Source of the DNA: Candidatus Gastranaerophilales bacterium | GTDB lineage: Bacteria > Cyanobacteriota > Vampirovibrionia > Gastranaerophilales > Gastranaerophilaceae | Assembly (NCBI GenBank): GCA_905235155.1 | Contig: CAJOKJ010000036.1 | Location: 1-32,178, forward strand | Length of the DNA stretch: 32,178 nt | Direction of reading: 5' to 3' | Part shown: positions 30,508 through 32,178 of the stretch, in pieces | Layout of the letters: each line of letters begins with the position of its first letter | How positions within the stretch are numbered: position 1 is the first letter of the stretch | Translations under genes and position numbers: made by a program | The notes under the pieces: generated by a model | What the model saw: the letters and a program-made list of their open reading frames with translations, nothing else | Databases searched by the model: none | Told to the model about the DNA's origin: nothing

Positions 30508-31374
30508 TTATGCGTTACTTTGTTCTAAATCTTTTTCTTGTTTTTTTGATGAAAAATATGCTAGAAGTTGTTTTCTGCGTTTATTTTTAGATAAATATTT
30601 ATGCATTTTTTCATCATTGAACTGCCCTTCCCAGCGAGCAATAACTACTGTTGCAACACAGTTACCGATTAAGTTTGTGGTAGTTCTGCCCATATCAAGA
30701 ATATGGTCAATACCCAATAAAATTGCAACCCCAATAATCGGATAATTAAATGTTGATAAAGTTCCTGCAAGTACAATTAATGAAACTCTTGGAACACCTG
30801 CAATACCTTTACTTGCGAACATAAGAGCAAGCATTATTACAAGTTGTTGTTCAAGGTTAAGTTGTATCCCAACTAACTGAGTTGAGAATAAAACAGCCAT
30901 TGCAACGTGAAGTGTTGAACCGTCAAGGTTAAAAGTATATCCTGTCGGCATAACAAAACTTACAATGTTTCTTGGAACACCAAATTTTTCCATAATTTCC
31001 ATAGATTTAGGAAGTGCAGCTTCGGAACTTGTTGTTGAAAATGCGAGTAAAATTTGTTCTTTTAATGCATTCATAAGTTTCCAGAAAGGAACTCTCACAA
31101 GGTAACAAACACCACATAGTACAACACAAATAAATATTGTAAGTGCAGTGTATAAACAGAAAATTACTTTTGCATAACTTTTTAAAATTCCGATACCGTT
31201 TGTACCAATAGTAGATGATATTGCACCAAAAATACCTAACGGAGCACAGTACATAACATATTCCGTAAATTTAAACATTATTTTTGCTGTTGAATTTAAA
31301 ACATCCATAACAGGCTTTGCTGCTTTACCAACAGCACAGATAGCAATAGCAAAGAAAATTGAAAAAATAACAAT
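30508..31374 (-). CDS. Glutamate/dicarboxylate:cation symporter, C-terminal part (frameshifted)
   Basis: 288 residues of the DAACS (GltP/DctA-type) symporter. Visible are hairpin-loop and substrate-site motifs: SSEAALP (HP1), PTGYTFNLDGST (TM7), GIAGVPRVSLIVLAG (HP2), and IDHILDMGRTTTNLIGN (TM8, with the Asp/Arg substrate-contact pair). It continues, in the -1 frame, the N-terminal part at 31296-31820; one added A next to the CAATTG at 31371-31376 restores a 437-residue protein of normal length. It has no ribosome binding site of its own at a plausible start. It would import C4-dicarboxylate or acidic amino acids with Na+ or H+ if intact. A basic, lysine-rich C-terminal tail follows TM8. Confidence 0.75.
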   Translation of the reverse strand: MVIFSIFFAIAICAVGKAAKPVMDVLNSTAKIMFKFTEYVMYCAPLGIFGAISSTIGTNGIGILKSYAKVIFCLYTALTIFICVVLCGVCYLVRVPFWKLMNALKEQILLAFSTTSSEAALPKSMEIMEKFGVPRNIVSFVMPTGYTFNLDGSTLHVAMAVLFSTQLVGIQLNLEQQLVIMLALMFASKGIAGVPRVSLIVLAGTLSTFNYPIIGVAILLGIDHILDMGRTTTNLIGNCVATVVIARWEGQFNDEKMHKYLSKNKRRKQLLAYFSSKKQEKDLEQSNA

Positions 31375-31820
31375 TGTAGCAAATTTCCGTCTGCCATTGA
31401 TTTTATAACACTTGTCGGAAACATTCCTATAATCATATCACTTATAGAATTGTTAGGGTTAATTGTTGCTAAGTGTTGTGCTGCTTGCATGTCGTGGGCA
31501 TTTGCAACCACACCAAAGCCTTCACCCGGTTTAACAATATTACCCATAGCAAGCCCGATAATAAGTGCGATTGTTGTAACAATTTCAAAATATACTAAAG
31601 TTTTTAGACCGATTTTACCCAAACTTTTTATATCACCGTGTCCTGCAATACCAACAACTAATGTTGAGAACAGTAATGGAGCAATAATCATCTTAACCAT
31701 ATTTAAGAAAATTTTTGCCAAAGGTTCAGTTTTTACTGCCAAATCGGGACATAACCAACCGAATATAATACCTAATATTAACGCACCAAATATGAAAGTT
31801 GTCAGATTTGAACTTTTCAA
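31296..31820 (-). CDS. Glutamate/dicarboxylate:cation symporter, N-terminal part (frameshifted)
   Basis: 174 residues as read, of which the first about 149 match the first membrane segments of DAACS symporters (FGALILGIIFGWL, NMVKMIIAPLLFSTLVVGIA, LVYFEIVTTIALIIGLAMGN, and IGMFPTSVIKSMADGNLLQ). After the CAATTG at 31371-31376 the frame runs out of register (a Leu/Gln-rich tail) and stops; the true continuation lies in the overlapping -1 frame (30508-31374). The start is TTG with GAGGA seven bases upstream, which fits the family N-terminus. Whether this is a real break or a sequence error is open. Confidence 0.75.
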   Translation of the reverse strand: MKSSNLTTFIFGALILGIIFGWLCPDLAVKTEPLAKIFLNMVKMIIAPLLFSTLVVGIAGHGDIKSLGKIGLKTLVYFEIVTTIALIIGLAMGNIVKPGEGFGVVANAHDMQAAQHLATINPNNSISDMIIGMFPTSVIKSMADGNLLQLLFFQFSLLLLSVLLVKQQSLLWMF

Positions 31821-31951
31821 ATTACATTCCTCACTATCTTGTCATTTTTATTATATTATAAAAAAGCCCAATTATGTAGTATCTTGATATTATTTTTACA
31901 TGTGTGTAAATGAATAGTGAATAGTGAATGTTGAGTGGTGAGTAGTACCAA

Positions 31952-32031
31952 GTCATTACGAAGGCAAAGCCCGAAGTAATCCGGTCGAACTAATGGATTG
32001 CCACGAAAATCAAAGATTTTCTCGCAAGGAC
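31952..32031. repeat. MITE-like palindromic repeat, copy 1
   Basis: 80 bp bounded by GTCATTACGA and CTCGCAAGGAC, with the inner pair GAAGTAATCC and GGATTGC around the centre. It shares the same frame of motifs as the following copy but with a diverged right arm (CCACGAAAATCAAAGATTTT). Confidence 0.7.
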
Positions 32032-32040
32032 AAAACACAT

Positions 32041-32117
32041 GTCATTACGAGGAGTGTAACGACGAAGTAATCCAGTCGGACAATGGATTGCTTCGTCACT
32101 TCGTTTCTCGCAATGAC
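32041..32117. repeat. MITE-like palindromic repeat, copy 2
   Basis: 77 bp with terminal inverted repeats GTCATTACGAG and CTCGCAATGAC and inner arms GACGAAGTAATCCAGTC and GGATTGCTTCGTC, so the whole unit folds on itself. Repeats of this GTCATTGCGAG...CTCGCAATGAC type occur widely in unrelated bacterial genomes. Confidence 0.75.
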
Positions 32118-32178
32118 ATGGGCTGGATTGCTTCACTTCGTTCGCAAGGACAGGTTTCTGGATTGCCACGAAAATCAA
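32118..32178. repeat. Partial palindromic repeat copies at the window edge
   Basis: It contains GGATTGCTTCACTTCGTTCG and CGCAAGGAC, then GGATTGCCACGAAAATCAA (32160-32178), identical to the right arm of copy 1 at 31994-32012. The array continues beyond the window. Confidence 0.6.

Larger units (their letters stand above)
31821..32178. other. Non-coding right end made of short and palindromic repeats
   Basis: Apart from the first about 85 AT-rich bases, which carry the symporter ribosome binding site and probably its promoter, the rest is repeat sequence: a GAATAGT tandem run (about 31911-31930) and three palindromic repeat copies. Open frames crossing it on the minus strand are repeat translations, not genes. 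Confidence 0.75.

Noticed and set aside
31952-32117. CRISPR-like repeat array
   Set aside because: The repeats are palindromic units with no unique spacers of constant length and no cas genes; they fit a MITE-like family.
31856-32178. Minus-strand open frames across the right-end repeats
   Set aside because: They are translations of palindromic repeats, with the same peptide arising from each copy.

Overview
This is a strongly AT-rich bacterial chromosome segment using the standard code, with short intergenic gaps, AGGAG-type ribosome binding sites, A/T-rich -10 boxes, and no rRNA or phage genes. Two large aminoacyl-tRNA synthetases, mtaB and a tRNA-Asn mark it as core chromosome. The base composition, the gene mix and the palindromic dispersed repeat at the right end would suit a host-associated lineage such as a gut Melainabacteria/Gastranaerophilales-like organism, but nothing here fixes the taxon and this is only a guess.

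Layout. (1) 1-2300: two tandem, about 90% identical hypoxanthine/uracil-DNA glycosylase genes on the minus strand, each preceded by the same 118-bp inverted-repeat element, then a partial third element and a minus-strand tRNA-Asn with a near-consensus promoter. (2) 2351-6520: a frameshifted MsbA-type ABC exporter, a Bax-inhibitor-1/YccA membrane protein, a DegT/DnrJ/EryC1 sugar aminotransferase and a small LuxR-type regulator. (3) 6591-7880: mtaB, apparently read from a leaderless mRNA. (4) 8014-23786: a long, all-plus-strand, tightly packed (often overlapping) surface-glycan operon. (5) 24132-31820: valS, a damaged HigBA-type toxin-antitoxin pair, ileS and a frameshifted glutamate/dicarboxylate symporter. 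(6) 31900-32178: MITE-like palindromic repeats running off the window.

The glycan operon is the centre of interest. It combines GT2 glycosyltransferases with three different phosphodiester-forming enzymes (a TagB/TagF-like transferase, a LicD transferase, a Stealth phosphotransferase) and a compact trio of class V aminotransferase, CTP:phospho-alcohol cytidylyltransferase and opine dehydrogenase. Read together, these suggest that a small amino compound is made, CDP-activated, possibly N-carboxyalkylated, and attached through phosphate to a surface glycan. A minimal UDP-sugar-dehydrogenase-like protein, a further GT-A glycosyltransferase, a coiled-coil/methyltransferase protein and a P-loop kinase plus methyltransferase follow. 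The operon ends in an unusual fusion of a GT8 domain (with lost metal-binding motifs) to a complete ABC exporter half-transporter. Five or six of these proteins share a short basic/aromatic terminal module (consensus IFSI...KxxTFLGxKxKFK), at the C-terminus in some and the N-terminus in others.

Caution: four genes (ABC exporter, P-loop/methyltransferase, HigB toxin, symporter) each carry one -1 frameshift, and each is repaired by adding a single A on the coding strand. This points either to deletion errors in the underlying assembly or to real decay. It should be settled before any of the four is called a pseudogene or a split gene.
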